Source: an uncultured Oscillospiraceae bacterium (GTDB lineage Bacteria > Bacillota > Clostridia > Oscillospirales > Oscillospiraceae). From it: a stretch of 14,672 bases of DNA. Below are positions 6,057 to 12,635 of the stretch, piece by piece. Each line of letters begins with the position of its first letter. The first letter of the stretch is position 1. The position numbers were made by a program, and so were the translations under genes. The notes under the pieces are model-generated. The model had not been told where the DNA came from, searched no databases, and saw nothing but the letters and a program-made list of their open reading frames with translations. The DNA is taken from positions 1 to 14,672 of the forward strand of contig CAKTIH010000052.1 of the NCBI GenBank assembly GCA_934565615.1. Direction: 5' to 3'.

Positions 6057-6953
6057 TCAGAGATATTTTTCTACCTGCTTATAGTACATCTCGAAGAGCT
6101 TGTCCATTTCCTCGTCGCTGGCAAAGCCGGGATGGCGGCAGTACGCGCTTGCGATGACGCCGCGGCGGTGGAGGATCAGCTTCTCATAATGGATGATCTC
6201 CTCGACGTTCTGGCGGATGTGGTTGAGGATGGGCAGCAGAGCGTTATGCAGCTCGACGGCTTTTTCCATGTCGCCGTCCATATACGCGCGGTACACGTCG
6301 ATATACAGCTTCGCCATAGAAGCGCCCGGCATCGCGCCGACAGCGCCGCGGTCGAAGGTCTCAAGCATCTGATAGCCGGCGTTTCCGGCAAAGACGCGGA
6401 CGCCTGCGGGCGCGCCGTTGAGGAAGCTTGAGATATACGGCCCGGCGGGCTTGCACTCGATCTTGAAATAGGTCATGTTCGGCACGTCGATCGCGAGCTG
6501 GCGCAGCGTCTCCGGGGCGATGGCGACGCCCGTCTGCTCCGGCGCGTACTGGAACATCACCGGGATGCTGACAGAGCGGGCGACTGCGCGGATGTGGTCG
6601 AACAGCTCCTTGCCCGAGGGCTTGAGGAAGAACGGCGGCAGCAGCATCATGCAGTCCGCGCCAGAGCTTTCAATGAGCTTTGCGCGCTCAATGGCGGCAA
6701 TGGTGGAGTGCGGCGTGCAGGAGATGACGGAGTGCAGGCCGAGTCTGCGGCACTCCTCGACCGTCACGTGTATCAGCTTTTCGCACTCGGCGTCGGTGAG
6801 CTTGTAGTACTCCCCGGCGATGCCGAAGAGCGTAGCTCCGTCGCAGCCGACGTCCTTCATGTATTTGAGCTCAGAGAGGAGGCTTTCGTAGTCAACGGCT
6901 CCGCTGTCGGTGAAGGGGGCGGCGATAATGGGGACTATTCCTTTTATTTCCAA
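6057..6953 (-). CDS. DapA/NanA-superfamily lyase (dihydrodipicolinate synthase family), substrate unknown
   Basis: A 298-aa class I aldolase-type TIM barrel. The Schiff-base lysine is Lys164 in TYFKIE, and the catalytic tyrosine is Tyr136 in FQYAPEQTG. The carboxylate-binding loop reads GIAGE at 44-48 where true DapA has the GTTGE form, so lysine synthesis is unlikely. Members of this superfamily cleave or dehydrate 2-keto acids (N-acetylneuraminate, 2-keto-3-deoxy sugar acids, 4-hydroxy-2-oxoglutarate). Length is normal. It starts with TTG at 6951-6953, set by GGAGG 7 nt upstream; no ATG is better placed. It lies 18 nt after tctA as the last gene of the operon, which suggests it processes the acid imported by TctABC. 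The exact reaction cannot be read from the sequence. Confidence 0.88.
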   Translation of the reverse strand: MEIKGIVPIIAAPFTDSGAVDYESLLSELKYMKDVGCDGATLFGIAGEYYKLTDAECEKLIHVTVEECRRLGLHSVISCTPHSTIAAIERAKLIESSGADCMMLLPPFFLKPSGKELFDHIRAVARSVSIPVMFQYAPEQTGVAIAPETLRQLAIDVPNMTYFKIECKPAGPYISSFLNGAPAGVRVFAGNAGYQMLETFDRGAVGAMPGASMAKLYIDVYRAYMDGDMEKAVELHNALLPILNHIRQNVEEIIHYEKLILHRRGVIASAYCRHPGFASDEEMDKLFEMYYKQVEKYL

Positions 6954-6971
6954 AGCTATACCTCCAAAACA

Positions 6972-8471
6972 TCATGCGTCATCGCTGGCCGGGACCTCGC
7001 TCTTCTTTTTGAAGAGCTTGCTCAGAAGCGGCCAGAACACGGAGACGACACAGCAGATCAAGAATATAAGGCTGATGGGGTGGGTGAAGAAAATGCTGAG
7101 ACTGCCCTTGGACATTATCAGCGCGCGGCGGAAGTTAGATTCGACCGTCGTGCCGAGTATCAGCCCCACGACCATAGGCGCGGCAGGGACCTTGAGGCGA
7201 GTGAACGCAAAGCCGACAAGGCCGAACACGAGCATGGCGACAACGTCAAAGAACTGGTTGTTGATCGCGTAGGAACCGACGACGCAGAAAACGAAGATCA
7301 TCGGCGTGAGTATGTACTGGGGGACAGAGACGATTTTTGTGAAGAGCCTTATGCCGAAGAGCCCCAGCACGAGCATTACGGTGTTTATAACGAACAGCGC
7401 GATGAAGATCGAATACACCAGCGCCGGGGACTCGGTGAAGAGCGTCGGCCCGGGGGTCAGCCCCTGTATCATGAATGCGCCTATAAGCACGGCGGTGCTC
7501 ACATCACCCGGTATGCCGAGGGAGAGCAGGGGAATGAGTGCGCCGCCTGTGACGCCGTTGTTCGCGCTCTCAGGCGCGGCGACTCCTTCGACGATGCCGG
7601 TGCCGAATTTCTCGGGATGCTTCGAGAAACGGCGCGCCTCGTTATACGCGAGGAAGGAGGCGATGGTCGCGCCGGTGCCGGGTATGGCCCCGATGAGTGT
7701 GCCGACGCTGCCGAAGATGAGCGACAGGGGGAATATCTTTTTCATGTCCTCTTTCGAGGGGACGACCTTTTTGACCGTCTGTATGATGCGCTCCTTGGCC
7801 TTGCCCTGCTCCAGCGCCATATATACCTGAGGCATGGCGAACAGGCCTATCAGCACCGGCACTGCGGAGAAGCCGCCGAGCAGGTGGGTGCTGCCGAAGG
7901 TGAAGCGGGTAACGCCGGCCATAGAGTCCACACCGACGGTCGCAACGAGCAGGCCGAGCGCGCCGGAGATCAGCCCCTTGACAACGCTCTTGCCGGAGAT
8001 GCTCGCGATGATCGTCAGTCCGAAGAGCGCGAGCGCGAAGTAATCGGGGGCGGAGAACTTGAGCGCAAAGTCGGCGAGCTGGGGCGCTGCGACGCACAGG
8101 AATATCGCACTGACGATGCCGCCGATGAAGCTTGCCATCGTTGCGATGCCGATACCGCGTCCGCCCTCGCCGCGCTTGCCGAATTCGTAGCCGTCAAGGA
8201 CGGTGGCTGCCGCGGCGGGAGTACCGGGGGTGTTTATGAGCACGGCGGTGATAGAGCCGCCGTATACTCCGCCGCAGTACAGGCCGAGCAGCAGCATCAT
8301 CGCGGCGGTCGGCTCCATGCTGTAGGTCAGCGGCAGGGCGAGCACCATGCCCATCGTGGCGGAAAGGCCGGGCAGCGCGCCGATGATGATCCCGCAGAAC
8401 ACACCGAGGAAGATCATAAGAAGATTATTGAAGGTCAGCAGGTTCTGCAGACCAAGCATAAAGTTACTCAT
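6972..8471 (-). CDS. tctA: Tripartite tricarboxylate transporter, large permease subunit TctA
   Basis: A 499-aa integral membrane protein with about 12 hydrophobic segments, the usual length for TctA. Family signatures are clear: GALPGLSATMGMVLALPLTY at 32-51, YGGSITAVLINTPG at 70-83, and the repeat-related GAIPGTGATIASFLAYNEAR around 274-293, followed by GVAAPESANNGVTGG. TctA forms the sodium- or proton-driven channel with TctB and takes a carboxylate from TctC. The ATG at 8469-8471 lies 11 nt after GGAGG, a rather long gap, but it gives the standard N terminus. It is placed between tctB and the lyase gene. The substrate could be any di- or tricarboxylate or sugar acid. Confidence 0.95.
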   Translation of the reverse strand: MSNFMLGLQNLLTFNNLLMIFLGVFCGIIIGALPGLSATMGMVLALPLTYSMEPTAAMMLLLGLYCGGVYGGSITAVLINTPGTPAAAATVLDGYEFGKRGEGGRGIGIATMASFIGGIVSAIFLCVAAPQLADFALKFSAPDYFALALFGLTIIASISGKSVVKGLISGALGLLVATVGVDSMAGVTRFTFGSTHLLGGFSAVPVLIGLFAMPQVYMALEQGKAKERIIQTVKKVVPSKEDMKKIFPLSLIFGSVGTLIGAIPGTGATIASFLAYNEARRFSKHPEKFGTGIVEGVAAPESANNGVTGGALIPLLSLGIPGDVSTAVLIGAFMIQGLTPGPTLFTESPALVYSIFIALFVINTVMLVLGLFGIRLFTKIVSVPQYILTPMIFVFCVVGSYAINNQFFDVVAMLVFGLVGFAFTRLKVPAAPMVVGLILGTTVESNFRRALIMSKGSLSIFFTHPISLIFLICCVVSVFWPLLSKLFKKKSEVPASDDA

Positions 8472-8489
8472 TCCAGTCCATACCTCCGA

Positions 8490-8942
8490 TCAGAAAATAA
8501 GTCCAAGCAGACCGAGCGGCAGCCGGACATTGAGCAGCATTCTGAACACCAGATAAAGCACGGCTGAAGCAGCAGCGGGGAAGACGATCATCATCCACGT
8601 CTTCGGGCAGCCCATTATCTTCATCATCACCGCTATTGCGGCAAAGGCGCATATCGGAAAGCCGACGTACTGGAGCGCGAGCATGAAGATGAGGACGATA
8701 CCGATATCGCGCAGGTTGGCCCGGCGCAGGAAAATGAGCGGCTCATCCTCTTTTTTGAGGATGCAGTCGAGCACGAGCAGCAGCAGAGCAAGACCGGCGA
8801 GGAGATAGCATATGAGCCGCGGATAGGCGGCGGGGCCGATATCGTACTGGATAATGGACCTGCGCATGCTGTAGGTCATGGTGATGACCCATACAGCCAG
8901 CGCGCAGATCACAGCGGAGAATATCGCGGTGGCTTTTTTCAT
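8490..8942 (-). CDS. tctB: Tripartite tricarboxylate transporter, small permease subunit TctB
   Basis: A 150-aa membrane protein with four hydrophobic segments, the normal size and topology for TctB. The family motif region YDIGPAAYPRLICYLLAGLA follows the first span (33-52), and the C terminus carries LLNVRLPLGLL as in other members. It associates with TctA in the cytoplasmic membrane; its own role in transport is poorly defined. The ATG at 8940-8942 follows AAGGAGG by 7 nt. It begins 82 nt after tctC, with a stem-loop between them, and ends 18 nt before tctA. Confidence 0.92.
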   Translation of the reverse strand: MKKATAIFSAVICALAVWVITMTYSMRRSIIQYDIGPAAYPRLICYLLAGLALLLLVLDCILKKEDEPLIFLRRANLRDIGIVLIFMLALQYVGFPICAFAAIAVMMKIMGCPKTWMMIVFPAAASAVLYLVFRMLLNVRLPLGLLGLIF

Positions 8943-8980
8943 GGTAAAACCTCCTTGGGGCGGCGTCAGTCATAAGTGAA

Positions 8981-9008
8981 GGCAAGGCGGCAGATATACC
9001 GCCTTGCC
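8981..9008 (-). other. Intercistronic stem-loop between tctC and tctB
   Basis: GGCAAGGCGG (8981-8990) and CCGCCTTGCC (8999-9008) form a perfect 10-bp stem with an 8-nt loop. No U-run follows on the minus strand, so it is not a good terminator. I infer an mRNA-stabilising or processing hairpin that lets the binding protein be made in excess, as is common downstream of binding-protein genes. Confidence 0.6.
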
Positions 9009-9024
9009 CGATGTACAGTGCTTA

Positions 9025-10038
9025 TCAGCCGAGGAGACCGACAACGCCGGAGTATAGATCGTTCTGCTCATTGAGCATTGCCATGAGGGCTTCGCTGCCG
9101 CGCACGTCAATGCCGTAGCCGCTCTTGTTCATGAAGCTTGTGAAGCTCTCCTGCTCGGCGGCTTTGAGGACGGCTTCTTCAACTGCCTTGCAGATGTTTT
9201 CGGGAGTGCCCTTGGGCAGGGCTATGCCGGCAAAGGTGGCCATAGATACGTCGATGCCGCACTCCTTGAAGGTGGGGACGTCGGGGCAGGCGCTGTAGCG
9301 CTCGTCAGCGGCGACGGCAAGGATGCGCATCTGACCGGCTGCTACCTGAGAGGAGACCTCGCCGGGGGAGGAGACGACGGCGTCGTTGTGCCCGCCGACG
9401 GCTGCGACGACTGCCGCGGAGGTGCCGTCACTGTAGGGAACGTGCAGGAACTCAACGCCGGCCTTGTTCTGGATGCTCAAAGCCATGAGGTGATAGGAGC
9501 CGCCCGCGCCGCCGTTTGCGATGCTGACAGTCTCGGGAGCAGCTTTTGCTGCGTCAATGAACTCCTGGATGGTGGTGTAAGGGGAGCTTTCGGCAACGCT
9601 GATGCAGCCGGGGTTGGAGCAAACCATAGCGATGTTTTCAAGATAAGTGTAGCCTACGCCGTCGGGAGCCGTGCCGAGCAGAGGATTGACGACAAGGCCG
9701 ATGGAGCTGGCGAGCCACGTCAGGCCGTCGGGATCGGCAGCGCAGGCTTGAGCCGCGCCGACCATGCCGCCGGAGCCGGTCACATTTTCAACAACGATCG
9801 TCCAGCCGGTGACCTCTTCCACAGCCTGCGCAATAGCGCGGGAGACGAGGTCGGTCTGACCGCCCGCGCCGAAGGGAACGATAAGAGTGATAGGCTCACT
9901 CGGAGTCCAGGCTTCCGCCTCGGCGGGAGCGTCTGCGGCCGCGGGCTCTTCGGTCGCTGCGGGTGCGGCGCTCTGACCGCAGGCGCACAGAGCTACGACC
10001 ATGCAGAGTGCAAGGATGAGTGCAAGTGCTTTTTTCAT
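9025..10038 (-). CDS. tctC: Tripartite tricarboxylate transporter substrate-binding lipoprotein TctC
   Basis: A 337-aa lipoprotein: signal MKKALALILALCMVVALCAC with lipidated Cys20 (lipobox LCAC), a Thr/Glu/Pro/Ala linker, then a TctC-type (Bug family) binding domain from about residue 41. The carboxylate-contacting loops PFGAGGQTDLVSR and NGGAGGSYHL are present, as is HVPYSDGTSAAVVAAVGG. It captures an organic acid outside the cell for TctAB. The ATG at 10036-10038 is chosen over earlier in-frame starts up to 10140 because GGAGG lies 7 nt upstream and the signal peptide begins exactly there. It is the first gene of the operon, facing away from the divergent lacI-type gene. Confidence 0.95.
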   Translation of the reverse strand: MKKALALILALCMVVALCACGQSAAPAATEEPAAADAPAEAEAWTPSEPITLIVPFGAGGQTDLVSRAIAQAVEEVTGWTIVVENVTGSGGMVGAAQACAADPDGLTWLASSIGLVVNPLLGTAPDGVGYTYLENIAMVCSNPGCISVAESSPYTTIQEFIDAAKAAPETVSIANGGAGGSYHLMALSIQNKAGVEFLHVPYSDGTSAAVVAAVGGHNDAVVSSPGEVSSQVAAGQMRILAVAADERYSACPDVPTFKECGIDVSMATFAGIALPKGTPENICKAVEEAVLKAAEQESFTSFMNKSGYGIDVRGSEALMAMLNEQNDLYSGVVGLLG

Positions 10039-10052
10039 GATTTTCCTCCAAT

Positions 10053-10076
10053 CAAATTGTTTCAGAATTTGTTTCA
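10053..10076 (-). promoter_or_regulatory. GTTTCA direct repeats in the tctC 5' leader
   Basis: GTTTCA occurs at 10059-10064 and 10071-10076, 12 bp apart. The first copy is the centre of an inverted repeat CAAATT (10053-10058) / AATTTG (10066-10071). The same hexamer recurs at 10189 and 10198 across the shared control region, so these are candidate regulator half-sites placed downstream of the tctC promoter. Confidence 0.45.
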
Positions 10077-10093
10077 AAATCCTGCCGATTTTC

Positions 10094-10132
10094 AGACGGC
10101 GTATTATTAAACCGTCTTGTTTACAGTTGCAA
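10094..10132 (-). promoter_or_regulatory. Probable tctC operon promoter with an inverted repeat around the -10
   Basis: On the minus strand TTGCAA (10132-10127) and AATAAT (10108-10103) are 18 nt apart, matching 4/6 and 5/6 of the consensus hexamers. AGACGG (10094-10099) and CCGTCT (10112-10117) are perfect inverted arms that flank the -10. A repressor bound there would block initiation. The start would be near 10096. Confidence 0.45.
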
Positions 10133-10177
10133 AATACCATATATATACGGAAAAAGCAATAAGGAAATACTTTTTTG

Positions 10178-10242
10178 TGAAACGTGTAGTTTCAAATGTT
10201 TCATGATTGTTTATATTGACAATTGCAATTGTTTCGTGATTG
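10178..10242. promoter_or_regulatory. Candidate LacI-family operators between tctC and the regulator gene
   Basis: TGAAAC (10178-10183) and GTTTCA (10189-10194) are perfect 6-bp inverted arms with a 5-nt spacer. A 13-nt direct repeat TGTTTC[A/G]TGATTG is found at 10197-10209 and 10230-10242, exactly 33 bp apart, about three helical turns. Between them ACAATTGCAATTGT (10219-10232) is a perfect 14-bp palindrome with a central GC step, overlapping the regulator promoter. All are in the divergent region, as expected for an autoregulated LacI-type system; which is the real operator is not clear. Confidence 0.55.
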
Positions 10243-10251
10243 ACGTATAAT
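10223..10251 (+). promoter_or_regulatory. Promoter of the LacI-family regulator gene
   Basis: -10 TATAAT (10246-10251) is a perfect match; 17 nt upstream is TTGCAA (10223-10228), 4/6. The -35 lies inside the palindrome 10219-10232, so the regulator would probably repress itself. Transcription would start near 10258, about 26 nt before the GTG start. Confidence 0.62.
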
Positions 10252-10283
10252 ACAGCCATGAAAGCAAAACAGGAGGAACAGGC

Positions 10284-11288
10284 GTGGCAACAGTAAGAGA
10301 GATAGCAAGCCTTGCGGGGGTCTCACCGAGCACGGTGTCGAGAGTGATAAACGGGAACGTCCCGGTAAAGGAGTCTGCGCGCAACAAGGTGCTGCTTGCG
10401 ATACAGCGGCTTGACGAGCAGGACGGCAGGACGGAGCCGCGGCTGCGCGGGGAGGTCGGGATAGTCATGCCAGTCTCCTCGGCAATGAACCTTGCCGAGC
10501 ATCCCTCGCTTTATTCGACGGTGCTCAGCTTTATAGAGACGGTCAGCGCGCACGAGCTTGGCAACACCACGATCCTGCTCGATGAGCATTCGCAGCCGCA
10601 GGACCTTAGGCCGCAGAGCGTCTGCGGGTATCTTGTCCTCGGCACCAGCGAGGAGCAGGAGGGACGCCTGTTGGAAATGCTGACGTCTTTCGGGAAACCG
10701 TTTATATTCATAAACCGCCTTATGGACAACAAGCTCGCAAGCTGCATCAATATCGATGACGAGCAGGCGACGGAGCAGGCCGTCAATTATCTGCTCTCGC
10801 TCGGCCACAGGCGGATAGCCTTCATCGGCGGTAACCGGAACTACCCGAACACCAAGCTGCGCTATTCCGGATATGTCAAGGCGCTGCGCGCGGCGGGGAT
10901 AGAGCCGGATGCCGCCCTCGCGCTCTACGGTGAGTATAACGAGCGCTCCGGTGAGGAGCTCGGCGCGCAGCTGATTGAGTCCGGTCGGCTGCCGACGGCG
11001 GCCTGCGTCGCATCCGACCCGATCGCAATAGGTATGATGCGGTATCTCAGCGCGCATGGAGTGAAGCTGCCGGAGGAGCTGTCGATCGTCGGCTTCGGCG
11101 ATATCGAGGCGTCCTCATATGTAAACCCGCCGCTCACGACGATCTCGCAGAACAGCCGCGAGATGGGGCATGCAGCAGCGGAGACGCTGCTGCACATGAT
11201 GGGCAGCCCCGCGATATGCAGCCAGAAGGTGCTGCTGCGCACGGAGCTTGTGATACGCGGCTCGTGCGCCGCACCGAGGACGGAGTAA
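10284..11288 (+). CDS. LacI-family transcriptional regulator of the tct operon
   Basis: A 334-aa regulator: N-terminal HTH TVREIASLAGVSPSTVSRVI (3-22), then a periplasmic-binding-like effector domain with landmarks GYLVLG, HRRIAFIGG, YSGYVKAL and SIVGFGDIEASSYVNPPLTT (about 270-289). The effector would be a sugar or organic acid. The GTG at 10284 follows AGGAGG by 8 nt and gives the standard LacI N terminus. The hinge region is unusual: instead of the common GYxPNxxAR, residues 42-56 read RLDEQDGRTEPRLRG. It is divergent from tctC with candidate operators between, so I infer control of tctCBA and the lyase. A hairpin follows the stop. Confidence 0.92.
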   Translation: MATVREIASLAGVSPSTVSRVINGNVPVKESARNKVLLAIQRLDEQDGRTEPRLRGEVGIVMPVSSAMNLAEHPSLYSTVLSFIETVSAHELGNTTILLDEHSQPQDLRPQSVCGYLVLGTSEEQEGRLLEMLTSFGKPFIFINRLMDNKLASCINIDDEQATEQAVNYLLSLGHRRIAFIGGNRNYPNTKLRYSGYVKALRAAGIEPDAALALYGEYNERSGEELGAQLIESGRLPTAACVASDPIAIGMMRYLSAHGVKLPEELSIVGFGDIEASSYVNPPLTTISQNSREMGHAAAETLLHMMGSPAICSQKVLLRTELVIRGSCAAPRTE

Positions 11289-11301
11289 TTGAATAAAATT
11301 T

Positions 11302-11325
11302 GCCCCGGGTCAGATGACCCGGGGC
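11302..11325. terminator. Terminator-like hairpin between convergent genes
   Basis: GCCCCGGGTC (11302-11311) and GACCCGGGGC (11316-11325) pair perfectly with an AGAT loop. The tail is AAATTTTATTC on the minus strand but GCGAAACAAAAATG on +, so the U-tract favours the minus-strand genes. Its position just after the regulator stop (11288) still suits both directions. Confidence 0.65.
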
Positions 11326-11368
11326 GCGAAACAAAAATGGAGAGAAAAGGATGGAATGTAGCAAATTA

Positions 11369-11461
11369 TTATGCTGCCAGTTTAGAAACTATCATTGCGG
11401 CGGTGAGCAGCACCGCGATGATCGACAGCATTATCAGGCGGCGCCTGAGGATGCCGGGCAT
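11369..11461 (-). CDS. Putative 30-aa membrane microprotein
   Basis: A small ORF reading MPGILRRRLIMLSIIAVLL then TAAMIVSKLAA, ending in tandem TAA TAA stops. It has an Arg-Arg-Arg N terminus, which would stay cytoplasmic, and one hydrophobic segment of about 17 residues, a normal layout for a single-span small protein. It begins 10 nt after the flavodoxin stop, and GAGG (overlapping that stop) is a fair ribosome site 8 nt from the ATG, so translation could be coupled. It is followed by the hairpin at 11302-11325. I do not recognise it. A chance ORF of this size is possible; its topology, placement and terminator argue for a real last gene of the flavodoxin operon. Confidence 0.5.
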   Translation of the reverse strand: MPGILRRRLIMLSIIAVLLTAAMIVSKLAA

Positions 11462-11471
11462 TGCGCCGGCC

Positions 11472-11897
11472 TCATTCGGCCAGCAGCTTGCCGAGCAGAC
11501 GGCAGGCCGCGAGACCCTGTGCGTCGGGAGCTTCATTGCAGATGACGCTCTCGCAGCAGAGCTTTATTCCGGAAGCGGAGCAGTCGTCTTCCCAGTTGCG
11601 CATCCAGTCGCCCTCGCCCCAGCCGTAGGAGCCGAATAGCGCGACCTTCTTGCCGCCGAGATTGCCCTTGCAGTCGCTGAACATCGGCTCGAACTCGGAC
11701 TCTTCGAGCATCTCAGCGCCCATTGCGGGGCAGCCGAAGGCGACAGCGTCGAGCTCGCTGAGCTTTGAGGGGCCAAATTCAGCGGCGGTGTAGAGCACTG
11801 CGTCAGCGCCTGCATCCTTCATGCCGGTGAGGACGGCGTCTGCCATAGCCTCGGTGTTGCCGGTGCCGCTCCAGTATACAACAGCAGTTTTCTTCAT
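11472..11897 (-). CDS. Flavodoxin
   Basis: A 141-aa short-chain flavodoxin of normal length, an FMN-binding cytoplasmic electron carrier that can stand in for ferredoxin when iron is short. The phosphate-binding loop is SGTGNTE (10-16) after the first strand; the isoalloxazine loops are AFGCPAMGAEML (53-64) and GSYGWGEGDWMRNW (89-102), with Trp and Tyr residues placed to stack on the flavin. The ATG at 11895-11897 follows GAAAGGAA. It lies 38 nt after the DUF3793 gene, which often accompanies feo genes and flavodoxins in Clostridia, so a role in the iron response is likely. Cys-rich for a flavodoxin (C56, C76, C106, C114, C115, C120, C132). Confidence 0.93.
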   Translation of the reverse strand: MKKTAVVYWSGTGNTEAMADAVLTGMKDAGADAVLYTAAEFGPSKLSELDAVAFGCPAMGAEMLEESEFEPMFSDCKGNLGGKKVALFGSYGWGEGDWMRNWEDDCSASGIKLCCESVICNEAPDAQGLAACRLLGKLLAE

Positions 11898-11935
11898 AAT
11901 AAAAATTCCTTTCTTGTCAAGTCGGTTTGTTGATT

Positions 11936-12490
11936 TTATATCGCAACGGCGAGCTGTTCAAGGCTTGAACCGCTCTGCCATAGCTTGCAGTAGAGCTCGG
12001 TGCATTTTCTGTATTTGGCGAAGGTGCGCTTTGCGCCCTCCTCGTCTCCGTACACCTTCCAGAGACCTATATACTTATAATTCGCGGCCTCGTTATCGAT
12101 GAAGCCCTTCACGTCCTCGGGCGGATAGCTGAGAAACAGCCCGACCTCGTGGGGGAACTCACTGTCCGCCTGCTGCATCCGGCGCATGAGCTGCGCAAGG
12201 CAGCTTCCGCAGTCGGAGCGCGTGTAGCCCATATCGCGCAGGACTTCGCAGGCCGTTTCATCCGAGAGGTCACGGCGCAGCCACGCCGGGCGGTAGAGGT
12301 AGAGCAGCACGTTCTTTTCCGTAAAGCGCAGCGGGATCAGGCACAGCCCCTTCGGGATCAAGCGACGGTTTATCTCGCGGATATCCTTATAGACCTGCTC
12401 CTTGCTGTCATAGGGGTGGGGAAACAGGCTGCCGGTCTTTATCCCGGCGAGAGTTGGTGCGCACTGGCTGATTATTCTGCTCTCGGACAT
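11936..12490 (-). CDS. DUF3793 family protein
   Basis: A 184-aa soluble protein with the landmarks of DUF3793: FTEKNVLLYLYRP (57-69), DCGSCLAQL (93-101), FPHEVGLFLSYPPEDVKGFI (112-131) and YIGLWKVYGD (140-149). The function of this family is unknown; members sit mostly in Clostridia next to flavodoxin and ferrous iron transport genes, as here. The conserved CGSC pair plus Cys10, Cys50, Cys163 and Cys168 would allow metal or redox chemistry, but this is inference. I chose the ATG at 12488-12490, 8 nt after AAAGGAG; an in-frame TTG 18 bases further up would place that ribosome site inside the gene. A near-palindrome lies just upstream (12514-12531). Confidence 0.85.
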   Translation of the reverse strand: MSESRIISQCAPTLAGIKTGSLFPHPYDSKEQVYKDIREINRRLIPKGLCLIPLRFTEKNVLLYLYRPAWLRRDLSDETACEVLRDMGYTRSDCGSCLAQLMRRMQQADSEFPHEVGLFLSYPPEDVKGFIDNEAANYKYIGLWKVYGDEEGAKRTFAKYRKCTELYCKLWQSGSSLEQLAVAI

Positions 12491-12513
12491 GACAGCGGCT
12501 CCTTTCAAAAACG

Positions 12514-12531
12514 AGTTAAATGCATCTAACT
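12514..12531. promoter_or_regulatory. Near-perfect 18-bp palindrome before the DUF3793-flavodoxin operon
   Basis: AGTTAAATGCATCTAACT pairs at 8 of 9 positions about its centre (only 12519/12526 fail). It lies 24 nt upstream of the DUF3793 start. Its TTAG..TAA-like arms recall DtxR/MntR-family operators in general form, and a DtxR-fold gene is nearby, so it is a candidate metalloregulator site. No matching second copy is visible in the window. Confidence 0.42.
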
Positions 12532-12547
12532 AAGCCTCAAAAGAAAT

Positions 12548-12564
12548 TTGCGCACTGTGCGCAA
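12548..12564 (-). terminator. Likely terminator after the HMA-protein gene
   Basis: TTGCGCA (12548-12554) and TGCGCAA (12558-12564) pair perfectly over 7 bp with a 3-nt loop, followed on the minus strand by ATTTCTTTTG. It would separate the feoB-dtxR-HMA genes from the DUF3793-flavodoxin operon. The stem is short and the U-tract interrupted, so some readthrough is plausible. The rest of 12565-12635 shows nothing I can name. Confidence 0.5.
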
Positions 12565-12635
12565 GAGGTTTTCGCGGATTTATTTACGCGGTCGGCTCTG
12601 TCATGCGCGGCAAAGCCGGCCGGTTATTGACGATT

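Noticed and set aside
8463..8480. Five-codon ORF (ATG GAC TGG AAT GAG TAA) overlapping the tctA start
   Set aside because: Its ATG is only 1 nt from the GGAGG, too close for initiation; it is the spacer of the tctA ribosome site.
6594..8567. Long open frame on the + strand (about 657 codons) opposite the lyase and tctA genes
   Set aside because: It is the antisense shadow of two clearly recognised genes; the product is low-complexity, rich in charged residues and matches no fold. High GC and codon bias explain the lack of stops.
10039..10140. N-terminal extension of TctC to an upstream in-frame start
   Set aside because: The signal peptide begins exactly at the ATG at 10036-10038 with a good ribosome site; the extension would bury it and covers the promoter.
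10216..10251. TTGACA at 10216 as -35 for the regulator promoter
   Set aside because: It is 24 nt from the TATAAT, too far. TTGCAA at 10223 gives 17 nt. TTGACA could still be part of an operator.
12491..12508. TTG start for the DUF3793 gene (six residues longer)
   Set aside because: The AAAGGAG ribosome site would lie inside the coding sequence; it is spaced properly for the ATG at 12488-12490.
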